From the NCBI RefSeq assembly GCF_013177695.1, contig NZ_WOEY01000122.1:28986-92985 (forward strand): a stretch of DNA of 64,000 nucleotides. The letters are read 5' to 3'. The notes below the pieces were generated by a model. The model searched no databases and was not told the origin of the DNA. It saw only the letters and a list, made by a program, of their open reading frames with translations. A program made the position numbers and the translations under genes. The first letter of the stretch is position 1. Each line of letters begins with the position of its first letter. Shown here piece after piece: positions 27,626 to 36,184 of the stretch. The DNA comes from Paraburkholderia solitsugae. Its GTDB lineage: Bacteria > Pseudomonadota > Gammaproteobacteria > Burkholderiales > Burkholderiaceae.

Positions 27626-27648
27626 AACCTCAAAGGGCTTTCAATATC

Positions 27649-28566
27649 ATGCGTAATCTTCGTTCCCTAGCAGCGACAGCGCTTGCCATCATCTGTCTCG
27701 CTGCATCGTCAGTCGCGTCGGCTACACCACCGAAAATTCCACAGCCCGTTGCGGAGCCGCAGCTCGCCGTGGGGCCGCAATACGACACCACCCATGTCTA
27801 TGTAGCGCCTGAAGACTTCGACAAATTCACCGATAGTCTTGTCGCAACCTTCGGCGGCCACAAGTCGCAACAGGGCGTCTTTCAGGTGCCCCCCACGTCG
27901 AGCAAGACGATGTCGCAACTCGTTTTCACGCCGGTCGGCACGGTGTCGGTGTTCGGCTTCAAGACGCCTGTTCCGTATCCGTTCGGTAACGAGCGCACGG
28001 GATATCTCGTGACCGACATCGACACGGCCGTCAAGTCGTCCAGGCGGCACCACGCCGACGTCACGGTGGCGACGTTCCCCGATCCGATCGGACGTGACGT
28101 GATCGTCTCCTGGCCGGGCGGCGTCAACATGCAGTTGTACTGGCACAACCGGGCGCCGAACTATGATTCTTTGCAGGCGGTGCCTGAGAACCGGGTCTAC
28201 GTTTCGCCGGAGTGCGCCAATCTATTGATTCGCAACTTCGTGGCTTTTTCGCATGGCAAAGTTGTGTCCGATGATCACAACGCGCCTGGCGTCGAAATTG
28301 GCCGGCCGGGAGATACGTACCGGCGTGTGCGGATCGAGTCGGGATTCGGCAGGATGACGGTGCTGGTGACGGACGGCCAGTTGCCATGGCCGTTCGGCCG
28401 GGAGATGACGGGCTATGAAGTGACGAATCTCTCTGACACGCTGCAGAAGGCGAAAGCGGCAGGCGTCACGGTGCTGGTCCCGCCGTTCACTTCGGATCGG
28501 CGCGAAGCCGCGCTCGTGCAGTTCCCGGGTGGATATATCGCCGAGATTCATGCGGTTGCGCAGTAG
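27649..28566 (+). CDS. Exported two-domain VOC/glyoxalase-like protein
   Basis: ATG 27649 follows AAAGGG. The 305-aa product begins with a signal peptide (cleavage likely after SVASA) and then two similar glyoxalase-like modules: VYVAPEDFDKFTDSLVATFG to GGVNMQLYWHN, and VYVSPECANLLIRNFVAFSH to PGGYIAEIHAVA. Periplasmic VOC proteins are uncommon. The metal-binding residues are only partly visible (Glu in YIAEIHA), so catalysis is uncertain. It closes the plus-strand set with the amidohydrolase. Confidence 0.8.
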   Translation: MRNLRSLAATALAIICLAASSVASATPPKIPQPVAEPQLAVGPQYDTTHVYVAPEDFDKFTDSLVATFGGHKSQQGVFQVPPTSSKTMSQLVFTPVGTVSVFGFKTPVPYPFGNERTGYLVTDIDTAVKSSRRHHADVTVATFPDPIGRDVIVSWPGGVNMQLYWHNRAPNYDSLQAVPENRVYVSPECANLLIRNFVAFSHGKVVSDDHNAPGVEIGRPGDTYRRVRIESGFGRMTVLVTDGQLPWPFGREMTGYEVTNLSDTLQKAKAAGVTVLVPPFTSDRREAALVQFPGGYIAEIHAVAQ

Positions 28567-28639
28567 ACGCGGGACGCCGGGGTGATGCGCCATGACGGTC
28601 GCGAGGCCGCCCGGTGTCATTCCCCGGCACGGGAAGCGG

Positions 28640-30400
28640 TCAAACCTTGCAACCCATCGCGACAGACGGCTTATGGCTGGCAAGAAAGCGGTGAATCTCC
28701 GCGACCACGGCGGCCCCCTCCCCCACGGCCCCTGCAACGCGCTTGGTCGAACCCGATCGAACATCGCCAATTGCAAACACACCGTCGACACTGGTATGCA
28801 ATGGGAGCATGGACCGGGTGGCGCCCGTTTCGAGGTCCGTACCGGTCAACACAAATCCTTTCGGATCCAAGGACACACTGCACGTGCGCAACCAGTTCGT
28901 GTTGGGGTCGGCACCGATAAAAAGAAACACGTGATGCGTCGTCAAGCGTTCGAGACCACCATCGCGTCGCCGATAGTAGACAGAATCTAGCCGTTCATCG
29001 CCTTCGAAGGCTGTGATCTCAGCGCCTGTATGGATCGTCACGTTCGGCAACGAGGCAATACGCTCGATCAGGTAATGCGACATGCTGTGCTCGACGCCCT
29101 CGCCCCTGACGAGAACATGAACGTGGGCAGCATGCGAAGCCAGAAACACCACGGCCTGCCCAGCTGAATTTCCACCGCCGACCAGCAGCACCGGTTCGCC
29201 GCGGCAAAGACGGGCCTCGATCGACGTCGCCCAGTAGTAGACACCGTGACCTTCGAAGCCCGCAAGTCCGCTCGCGGCCGGACGCCGATACTCCGCGCCG
29301 CTCGCGATGACCACCGTTCGTGCCGCAATGCGCCGCGAACTGGCAAGCTCGACCTCGAGCGGGTATGCGCTGCAATGCAAGGCCTTCACTTCGACCGGAA
29401 TCGCGATGTGCGCACCGAATTTCTGCGCCTGGTTAAATGCCCTGCCGGCTAGCGCTTGCCCCGATATACCGGTCGGAAAGCCCAGATAGTTTTCGATGCG
29501 CGCACTCGTGCCGGCCTGGCCGCCCGGCGCTTGGCAATCGAAGACGGCCACTGACAAGCCTTCGGATGCCGCATAGACGGCTGCCGCCAGGCCGGCAGGC
29601 CCGGCGCCGACGATCGCGACGTCGTAGAGATGCCCGGGATCGAATTCCGGCACGAGTCCCAGACACGAGGCGAGCTGCCCCTCGTCCGGATTGCGCAGCA
29701 CGGTGCCATCCGGGCAGACGACGAGCGGCATGTCATCGCGCCCGGGCGTCATGCGCTCGAGCAATACGATGGCATCGGCACCGCCTTCGTCAAGCGTCAT
29801 ATGCGGGAAAGCATTGCGTTGCAGGAAATGTTGCAGCGCGAGGAGCCGCTCGTTGTCGGGCGGGCCAACGAGCACCGCCCCTTGGCCGCGCTCGATTGCA
29901 GCGACGCGCCTCAGAATCAGCGCGCGCATGATCCTTTCGCCGAGCTCTGCCTCGCCAATCATCAACGCACGCAGCTTATCCGGCGAAATCACGAACGCAT
30001 TGACGTCTTCAATAACCTCAGCATCGACGAGCCCGGGCTTGCCTGAAAGCATGCCAACGTCGGACGTGAATTCACCCCGCTTTGCCTGAGAGCGCAGCAA
30101 ACGTCGATGGCCGAGTCCGTCGCGTGCGGTGTATCGAATCGTGCCTGACAACAGGACGAACATGCCTGGACTCATGCCACCCGCGCGATAGAGAAATTCG
30201 CCGACGGCGTAGCTGCACATCGCACCAAATCGCTTTATCCGATCGATCTCAGGGTCCGTCAGTACCGGAAATATCTGATCCCAGCGTGAGGTGCTATATC
30301 GAGTCTGCGCATCTGCCAAGGCAGAACGATCGGCGCCGTTAGTATCGGCTTCTGCCTGGTTCTCCTGCCCGCCCGGTGGCGAAGCTGCGTCGCTGTTCAT
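28640..30400 (-). CDS. cNMP-binding domain fused to thioredoxin-reductase-like flavoprotein
   Basis: I chose ATG 30400 with GAGAGG upstream. The 586-aa protein has a Crp-type cyclic-nucleotide-binding domain (about 30-160, FGAMCSYAVGEFLYRAGGMS), a middle thioredoxin-like part, and a C-terminal thioredoxin reductase-like FAD/NAD(P)H module (VAIVGAGPAGLAAAVYAASE, VLLVGGGNSAGQAVVFL). The redox-active CATC of TrxR is replaced by WATS (GVYYWATSIEARLCRGE), so it cannot act as a normal disulfide reductase. This fusion family is known, but its electron acceptor is not. It is divergent from mobA. Confidence 0.88.
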   Translation of the reverse strand: MNSDAASPPGGQENQAEADTNGADRSALADAQTRYSTSRWDQIFPVLTDPEIDRIKRFGAMCSYAVGEFLYRAGGMSPGMFVLLSGTIRYTARDGLGHRRLLRSQAKRGEFTSDVGMLSGKPGLVDAEVIEDVNAFVISPDKLRALMIGEAELGERIMRALILRRVAAIERGQGAVLVGPPDNERLLALQHFLQRNAFPHMTLDEGGADAIVLLERMTPGRDDMPLVVCPDGTVLRNPDEGQLASCLGLVPEFDPGHLYDVAIVGAGPAGLAAAVYAASEGLSVAVFDCQAPGGQAGTSARIENYLGFPTGISGQALAGRAFNQAQKFGAHIAIPVEVKALHCSAYPLEVELASSRRIAARTVVIASGAEYRRPAASGLAGFEGHGVYYWATSIEARLCRGEPVLLVGGGNSAGQAVVFLASHAAHVHVLVRGEGVEHSMSHYLIERIASLPNVTIHTGAEITAFEGDERLDSVYYRRRDGGLERLTTHHVFLFIGADPNTNWLRTCSVSLDPKGFVLTGTDLETGATRSMLPLHTSVDGVFAIGDVRSGSTKRVAGAVGEGAAVVAEIHRFLASHKPSVAMGCKV

Positions 30401-30669
30401 CGTGAACCTCTCAGCAAGGCGATCTTTTTGGATAACCCACGTAGTCAATGCCGTCCAGTAATACAAGATAGTTCAGATTTCGGTGAATGAGTTATATCGC
30501 ACCGAGCAACGCCTCGACGCAAGGGACGAGGCTTTCATCGTCCCTTGCATCGCAAAGCGCATCCTGAGATCAGGGTAAACATCCATGACGACATGAAGTG
30601 CTTTTAAATAGTTGGCGTACGGAGTATATTCGCCGCCAAGGTGATCAAGACTGATTGGAGGAAGACATC

Positions 30670-32583
30670 ATGCAATTTCATCTCAACGGTTTCCGCGTCG
30701 GGGATCCGATGATCGAGCCTGCCGCCGATGGCGCGCCGCGCGTCGAAATGCCCGATACGGTCGATGTGCTCGTCGCCGGAAGCGGTCCGGCCGGGCTCGT
30801 GCTCGCGGCTCAGTTGTCGCAGTTTCCGTCGATCACGACGCGTATCGTCGAGCGTCGCTCGGGACCGTTGCTGATGGGGCAAGCGGATGGCGTCGCGTGC
30901 CGCACGGTCGAGATGTTCAATGCATTCGGCCTGAGCGACCGCTTGTTGCGCGAAGCCTATTGGGTCAACGAGACGGTCTTCTGGCGGCCTGATGCAAACG
31001 ATCGTGGCGCGATCAAACGTACCGGACGTGTTCAGGATACCGAAACAGGCACGTCTGAGTTCCCGCACGTCATCGTTAATCAGGCGCGCATTCAGGACTA
31101 TCTGCTCGATGTGATGCGCCGTTCCGCGCAGCGGCTCGAGCCGGATTACGATCTCGAAGTCGTGGACGTGCAACGCGATAGCGAGGGCGAGTATCCGGTG
31201 CGCGTCACGCTACGCCGCACGGACGCAGCGCGACTCGATGAAAAGGTCGTCGTGCGTGCGCGCTATGTCGTGGGATGCGATGGCGCGCGCAGTCGCGTGC
31301 GCACGGCCATCGGCCAAACGCTGCGCGGCGATGCCGCCAATCATGCGTGGGGCGTGATGGATGCGCTCGCCGTCACCGACTTTCCGGACATTCGGCTGAA
31401 GGCTGCGATTCAGTCTGCGGGCAAGGGCAATCTGCTCATCATTCCGCGCGAAGGCGGCTATCTCGTGCGCTTTTACGTCGATCTTGGCGAAGTCACGCCT
31501 GAGAATCGCGACACCATCAAGCAGATCACGGTCGAGCGCATCATTCAGACCGCGCAACGGATTCTGCATCCCTATTCGCTCGACGTGAAAGAGGTCGCGT
31601 GGTTCTCGGTTTATGAAGTGGGACAGCGTTTGACCGATCGCTTCGACGACGCAATCTCCGCCGACGGAACATCTCGCGAGCCACGTGTGTTCATCGCCGG
31701 CGATGCCTGTCATACGCATAGCGCGAAAGCGGGTCAAGGCATGAACGTTTCGATGCAGGACGGCTTCAATCTCGGCTGGAAGCTCGGCGCAGTGCTCCAA
31801 GGACTTAGCGACATCGACCTCTTGCGCACGTATTCCGATGAACGCCAGCCCATCGCGCAAGAGCTGATCGACTTCGACAAGGAATGGTCCGCGATGATGG
31901 CCGCGCCGCCGAAAGATCCCAATCGCCCTGAAGCGGGCGGTGTCGATCCAACGGAACTGCAGGACTATTTCGTTCGTGCGGGTCGATATACGGCGGGTGT
32001 CGCGACGCGATATCGGCCGGGCGCGTTGACGGGCGAATCGACATCTCAATCGCTCGCGAGCGGCTTCACCATCGGCACGCGCTTTCATTCCTCGCCCGTC
32101 GTTCGTCTCGCCGATGCGAAGCCGATGCAACTCGGCCACGCGGCACGCGCCGATGGTCGCTGGCGCCTGTACGCTTTTTCAGACGCAAGCGGAAGTGCGC
32201 TCAATGCACTGTGCGAACATCTCGCCAAGTCGCCCGATTCGGTCTTGCGTCTCATCACGCCAGAAAATGCCGATGCGGATAGCGTCTTCGATCTTCGCGC
32301 CGTGTTACAGCAGCCTCATCGCGAAGTACGACTCGAAGATCTGCATGCGTTGTTGCTGCCGCGCAAGGGACGCTACGGCCTCATTGACTACGAGAAAGCG
32401 TTTACGAGCGACGCAGCGACTGATATCTTCGACGAGCGTGGCATCGACCGGGAACGGGGCGCGCTCGTCGTGGTCCGTCCGGACCAGTACGTCGCGCATG
32501 TATTTCCGCTGGACGCCTACGCCGAATTGAATGCGTTTTTGCGGCCCATTTTCCGAACGAACACATCTGCGCTGCAGGCTTAG
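30670..32583 (+). CDS. mobA: 3-hydroxybenzoate 4-monooxygenase
   Basis: A 637-aa FAD monooxygenase; the start is MQFHLNGFRVGD at 30670, with GGAGGAAG upstream. It has the dinucleotide fold (VLVAGSGPAGLVLAAQL), the DG motif (YVVGCDGARSRVRTAIG), the GD motif (VFIAGDACHTHSAKAGQGMN) and the C-terminal thioredoxin-like domain of the phenol-hydroxylase group. From memory of MobA of Comamonas testosteroni, the resemblance is close along the whole length, including the N-terminus and RPDQYVA. The enzyme turns 3-hydroxybenzoate into protocatechuate. A MarR gene follows after three bases, as with mobR. Confidence 0.88.
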   Translation: MQFHLNGFRVGDPMIEPAADGAPRVEMPDTVDVLVAGSGPAGLVLAAQLSQFPSITTRIVERRSGPLLMGQADGVACRTVEMFNAFGLSDRLLREAYWVNETVFWRPDANDRGAIKRTGRVQDTETGTSEFPHVIVNQARIQDYLLDVMRRSAQRLEPDYDLEVVDVQRDSEGEYPVRVTLRRTDAARLDEKVVVRARYVVGCDGARSRVRTAIGQTLRGDAANHAWGVMDALAVTDFPDIRLKAAIQSAGKGNLLIIPREGGYLVRFYVDLGEVTPENRDTIKQITVERIIQTAQRILHPYSLDVKEVAWFSVYEVGQRLTDRFDDAISADGTSREPRVFIAGDACHTHSAKAGQGMNVSMQDGFNLGWKLGAVLQGLSDIDLLRTYSDERQPIAQELIDFDKEWSAMMAAPPKDPNRPEAGGVDPTELQDYFVRAGRYTAGVATRYRPGALTGESTSQSLASGFTIGTRFHSSPVVRLADAKPMQLGHAARADGRWRLYAFSDASGSALNALCEHLAKSPDSVLRLITPENADADSVFDLRAVLQQPHREVRLEDLHALLLPRKGRYGLIDYEKAFTSDAATDIFDERGIDRERGALVVVRPDQYVAHVFPLDAYAELNAFLRPIFRTNTSALQA

Positions 32584-32586
32584 AAA

Positions 32587-33027
32587 TTGCCGACCAAACA
32601 CAACGACCCCGAAACGCTTTCCAGATTCACGGGCAGCCTGGTACGCCGCGCCCAGCAGCGCCACGTAGCGGTGTGGCTCAGCGAAGTCTCCGCCGAGATC
32701 ACGAGCGTTCAGTACGCGGCGCTCGAAATCTTGCGGTTAACGCCCGGCGTCAATCAACGGCAACTCGGCGATGAACTTGACGTGGACCGCTCGACAATCG
32801 CCGATCTAGTCGCGCGCATGGTCCGCAATAATTTGATCGAACGCTCGGACGATCCCGTCGACAAACGTAGCTATGTGCTGTTCCTTACTCCCGCCGGTAA
32901 GAAGCAGCTTGCGACGTTGCGTCCACGTGTCGAGGAGGTCGAGCGGATTCTCACTGCGAGACTGACACCGAGCGAATGTCTGGACTTGCGGCGCCTGCTT
33001 TTGGCGCTGTTGCCGCTGGGGGAATAG
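32587..33027 (+). CDS. MarR-family regulator, MobR-like
   Basis: A 146-aa winged-helix regulator. The recognition region reads LTPGVNQRQLGDELDVDRST and IADLVARMVRNNLIERSDDP, with the wing DKRSYVLFLTPAGKK. The only good start is a TTG at 32587, three bases after the mobA stop, so translation is probably coupled to mobA. In Comamonas, MobR represses mobA and is released by 3-hydroxybenzoate; here the regulator is downstream in the same direction instead of divergent. Role by analogy. Confidence 0.85.
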   Translation: MPTKHNDPETLSRFTGSLVRRAQQRHVAVWLSEVSAEITSVQYAALEILRLTPGVNQRQLGDELDVDRSTIADLVARMVRNNLIERSDDPVDKRSYVLFLTPAGKKQLATLRPRVEEVERILTARLTPSECLDLRRLLLALLPLGE

Positions 33028-33124
33028 TGCGTTTGCGAGCGGCTTCAGTTGTTTAGGTTTGCAGGATGCCTGCCCTCAACCATGGGCATGGGCGAGCGCC
33101 ACAGGCACATGCGAGTGAGTGCGC

Positions 33125-34369
33125 CTACTCCCACCCCTGATATCCGGCTGGCTGCGCCGGATTGCCGTAACCGGCGGGGTACGGCCGCCGCAGTTCAGGC
33201 GGCGTGTACATCTCGTTATACGCCGGGTAGGCAGGCGGGCGGCCCACTATGATGACCTGCTGCGCCGCCGCTTGAGTGGGCGGCCGAGGTACATAGGCGG
33301 ACTGCGCGTAGGCCGGTTGGTACCGAGCGGGCGGATACGGAGCGGGCGCGTACTGGTTAGCCTGAACGGTTCGAGGCGGCGGGGGCAGCGGCGCGTATTC
33401 CCGCCCGGCGTACCCACCTGACGCCTGAGACTCTGTTGACATCTGGCTATAGGCCGGCGCCCCCGCGTATTGCTGGGGCTGCTGATTCTGATATTGCCGA
33501 GGTTGCCGGTTGTGCGCTGCTTGAGTCGGCGGAGCCGCTTGAGTTCCTTGCTCCACGGCGTACTGCGGTTCCTCATCGGCCTGCCGGTATTGCGGCACGG
33601 CCCGCTGAGCGTTCTGGAAATCGCGCCTCTGCGGCACCTGCGCGTCGTCATCATTGTCCGATTTTGCTTCCGGCAATGCCGTCACGGCTTGCGTCGGAAT
33701 CAGTATCGGAGGCTCGGACTCGGTGGCAAACAGCTTCGGCGACGTAGTCCGCGTAGAAACCTGTTTCAGAGGCACAGGTTGCATTTCAGCCCGCTTAGGC
33801 GGCGTAACCCGCACCGAAGCCTGCTTCAACGACGCGACCGGTGCGGAGACCCGCCTCGGCGGCGCAGACGCGACTTGCGCGGGACCGTGCTTCAGCGGCA
33901 CAGGCCCGGCCTGAGCGACGACCTGCCTGGACGGCGTGGCTCGCGCAGCAGCATCCCGCTTCGGCGATGTGACCGGCGCGGAGACTTGCCTCAGCGACGC
34001 GGCTTGCGCTACGGCCCGCCTTGGGGGTGCCACCCGCTCGGCGACCGGCTTCGGCGATGCGGGCATGGCCGGCGCAGCAGGCTGCTTTTGCCGATGCTTC
34101 ACCTCGTCGCCCAAGGTCGCATAGGATTTCGAGTCTTCCCTGGCGCGCGCGTTATAGCCGATGAAATACGCATAGCGCAGGTCGGCCAGGCGCGCCTGAA
34201 TGTCGGCTTCGGCGGAGACGCGTTTTTCGCCGGGATCGAGAGATGCGTCGACGGTCGAGTCTTCGAAGGCCGAGGCTGCAGCATCAGCGGCACGGGCGGA
34301 TTCGGGATGCAGCGCGCCCACAGAAGACATAAGCGCAGCGGCTACCGCGATGAGCACTTTTTTTTCCAT
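33125..34369 (-). CDS. Exported Pro/Ala/Gln-rich low-complexity protein
   Basis: The 414-aa product starts at ATG 34369 with GAGGTGA upstream. A signal peptide (MEKKVLIAVAAALMSSVGAL, cleavage near ARA) is followed by a short helical part (IQARLADLRYAYFIGYNARA) and about 330 residues of low complexity. These include repeated SPKR/PPRR-type basic proline segments (residues 110-240) and a C-terminal QPQQY/PAYAQSAY/RPPAYPAYNE region. It is likely periplasmic or surface-associated and perhaps wall-spanning. No family recognised. Confidence 0.7.
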   Translation of the reverse strand: MEKKVLIAVAAALMSSVGALHPESARAADAAASAFEDSTVDASLDPGEKRVSAEADIQARLADLRYAYFIGYNARAREDSKSYATLGDEVKHRQKQPAAPAMPASPKPVAERVAPPRRAVAQAASLRQVSAPVTSPKRDAAARATPSRQVVAQAGPVPLKHGPAQVASAPPRRVSAPVASLKQASVRVTPPKRAEMQPVPLKQVSTRTTSPKLFATESEPPILIPTQAVTALPEAKSDNDDDAQVPQRRDFQNAQRAVPQYRQADEEPQYAVEQGTQAAPPTQAAHNRQPRQYQNQQPQQYAGAPAYSQMSTESQASGGYAGREYAPLPPPPRTVQANQYAPAPYPPARYQPAYAQSAYVPRPPTQAAAQQVIIVGRPPAYPAYNEMYTPPELRRPYPAGYGNPAQPAGYQGWE

Positions 34370-34522
34370 ACTTTCACCTCGGAATTCCGTGCGACAGACC
34401 GCGTGGGATTCTCCAATCTCCGGACCGGACTTCCAGTCGCGCTTCCGGGATATCGGCACTTTTTAGCACGTCCTTGAGGGCCCAGGATAGTGTTTCCGGG
34501 TATAACCCAGGCGAAAATTTAC

Positions 34523-34975
34523 ATGCCGAACAGCCATAGCGATACCGACGTTGTCGGTCCGGAAATTCTTGCCTGCTCAGGCGGCCATAGCACGCATCAG
34601 TTCGCGCCGCCGTCGGTGGAAAAGTTCGGCCTCGAGAACGCCCGCGAGGTGTTCGCCAGAGCGTCGAAAATCTCCCACCCCGTGACAACGCGCGCAGCGG
34701 GCAACCGGTTCATGCTCGAAACCGACGAGCATGTCATCGTCGACAGCGGCGGTGAGGAGTGTATTTCCGCCGGCAACATCTGGCGTGTGAATCGCCTCGA
34801 TCGCGGGCACGATCCGGTCATGGTCACGGAAGTTCAGCATCGGACGGGGCCACGAACGGTCCTTGACGGTCGGTTTGACGAACGTCCGCTGATGAGCGAC
34901 GAGTCGTCATATGCGTCTAGGCAGATCCGGGATCGACTTGGCGCCGGAAGCCAGTTCTCACGCGAGCTTTGTTGA
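34523..34975 (+). CDS. Unrecognised 150-aa ORF, perhaps a gene fragment
   Basis: The frame from ATG 34523 (MPNSHSDTDVVGPEILACSG) shows good GC3 bias up to about 34830 and looks coding there (ETDEHVIVDSGGEECISAGN, then IWRVNRLDRG). The last 50 codons lose this bias. The central part vaguely recalls the beta-barrel end of aspartyl/asparaginyl hydroxylase-like proteins. No ribosome binding site is clear, and a minus-strand frame overlaps it. A degraded gene is possible. Confidence 0.35.
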   Translation: MPNSHSDTDVVGPEILACSGGHSTHQFAPPSVEKFGLENAREVFARASKISHPVTTRAAGNRFMLETDEHVIVDSGGEECISAGNIWRVNRLDRGHDPVMVTEVQHRTGPRTVLDGRFDERPLMSDESSYASRQIRDRLGAGSQFSRELC

Positions 34976-35023
34976 CCAGCAAGATGCCGGCCGACAGTGC
35001 CCAGAGGTGTGCTGGACGGAAAG

Positions 35024-35326
35024 CTAAGGTTTTTTTGCAAACCACAAAAATGAAAGGACAACGATAATTGCAACGACCAGATATGTCCATGGAGACGAAA
35101 TCCCTTTTATTCGTCGCCCTTCAATTCGCGCCTCGCAATATTTACAACTCAAAAAAGGATAACCAGCACCTACATCGCATCTAGGACATCCAAAATTCCA
35201 TGTGGTGTGGTGAAGGAAAGCCAGAATATGTGCTTTGCCACAATTTTGGCACGTCCAGTCCGACCACGTGGTTCCCCGGTTGCATCTCGGGCATTTTGCT
35301 TTCCACTTTTTTTTATACAAGCTCAC
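35024..35326 (-). CDS. Zinc-ribbon protein with C-terminal membrane anchor
   Basis: I chose GTG 35326 (AGGGGA six bases upstream); the frame is open further but that part reads as random. The 100-aa protein has four CxxC pairs: CPRCNRGTTW, CQNCGKAH, CPRCDVGAGY and CKYCEARI, that is, two zinc ribbons. A helix follows (WTYLVVAIIVVLSFLWFA) with a short basic end. The DNA is clearly richer in A+T than all neighbours and uses AAA/AAT/TTT codons, so recent acquisition is likely. Function unknown. Confidence 0.7.
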   Translation of the reverse strand: MSLYKKKWKAKCPRCNRGTTWSDWTCQNCGKAHILAFLHHTTWNFGCPRCDVGAGYPFLSCKYCEARIEGRRIKGISSPWTYLVVAIIVVLSFLWFAKKP

Positions 35327-36030
35327 GAAATTTCCCCTTTGGATTGGATCGGCTATTCGGCTTCCTCGGTTGGGGCCGTGGCTGGAATGGCCTTTCGTAA
35401 GCGTAGAGATCGAAGCTTTCAACCGAGTGTCGGGAGTGCTGATGGTTTGTGGTGAAGGCCACATACTGAACCAAACTTTGAGTGGGGTTGAATCTCTTCA
35501 GGTCAGATTCCCCGCCGCTTGCGACGTAGGCCGATCGAAGATAGGCAGTTTGGAAATGCGCCGTTCATACCCCGCCCCTTGGGGCGGGGAGCTTGATTGC
35601 CCTACCGGGGTGACCGTCTGGGAATACGATCTAGACCCGATGAAAGACGTTTGAGGGCAGTTTGACATCGGCGTTAGCGCCATCGATAAGTCGTACATTG
35701 CCCGGAGGGGAACGGCCGCTTTCGGCATCGTTGGGACGTTCGGAGAAGCTCCCTTAAGGGCAGCAACGGGTCGCGCGTTGCCGGACGCCATCAGGCAGTG
35801 ACCGTTAAGGCTTATTCGACGCCTGCCAACACGCGCAGAGCCACCGTCACATTCCTGTGGCCGATGGCAGGCATCGAATAACCCTTAACGATTACGGAAG
35901 TTTGGCTCCGTGACCGAATCAACGAGCGGAGCTGCACCGCGAACACCCACGCTCGGCAAGGGAGAGTCGTTCGTTGATGTCGTTGACGTGGCGTCCACGT
36001 GTCGCCTTCGTTCAGTTTCCAGCCGTTCGG
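35327..36030. other. Mosaic non-coding stretch
   Basis: About 700 bp without a convincing gene. It contains the palindrome at 35570-35589 and, after it, sequence that matches no frame well. From about 35820 onward a minus-strand frame carries the end of the hipA-like remnant. I read it as debris of former insertions. Confidence 0.4.
35570..35589. repeat. Perfect GC palindrome, possible IS200/IS605 end or terminator
   Basis: CCCCGCCCC (35570-35578) and GGGGCGGGG (35581-35589) pair perfectly with only TT between. Flanking bases (TTCATA before, AGCTTGATTGCCC after) recall the subterminal hairpins of IS200/IS605-type elements or REP-like repeats. No transposase or tnpB frame is nearby, so this could be a solitary end. 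A terminator is the other option. Confidence 0.4.
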
Positions 36031-36176
36031 ACGGCCGATGACGTCGGTGACAGTTCGGCGGCTCGGGGTAGCCGGCCGGTACACGAGTCCGAAATTCTTC
36101 AAATGAGCGTCTGGATTGCCGAGCAACTGCTTTAGAAGCTCGTGCTGCACGAGCCTGTCGAAGCAAACAATCGTGC
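36031..36176 (-). pseudogene. hipA-like kinase fragment
   Basis: Inside a minus-strand frame of 162 codons, the segment VCFDRLVQHELLKQLLGNPD followed by AHLKNFGLVYRP matches the catalytic core of HipA-type kinases (FN-LIGN-D-H-KN-). Everything before and after it is unlike HipA, and other frames supply no continuation. It abuts the end of the imuA remnant at 36185. A broken relic is the only sensible reading; no hipB is present. Confidence 0.45.
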
Positions 36177-36184
36177 TCGGGCGA

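Noticed and set aside
34577..34840. 87-codon minus-strand frame
   Set aside because: Overlaps a plus-strand frame with better third-position bias; neither has a known family, so it was not listed.
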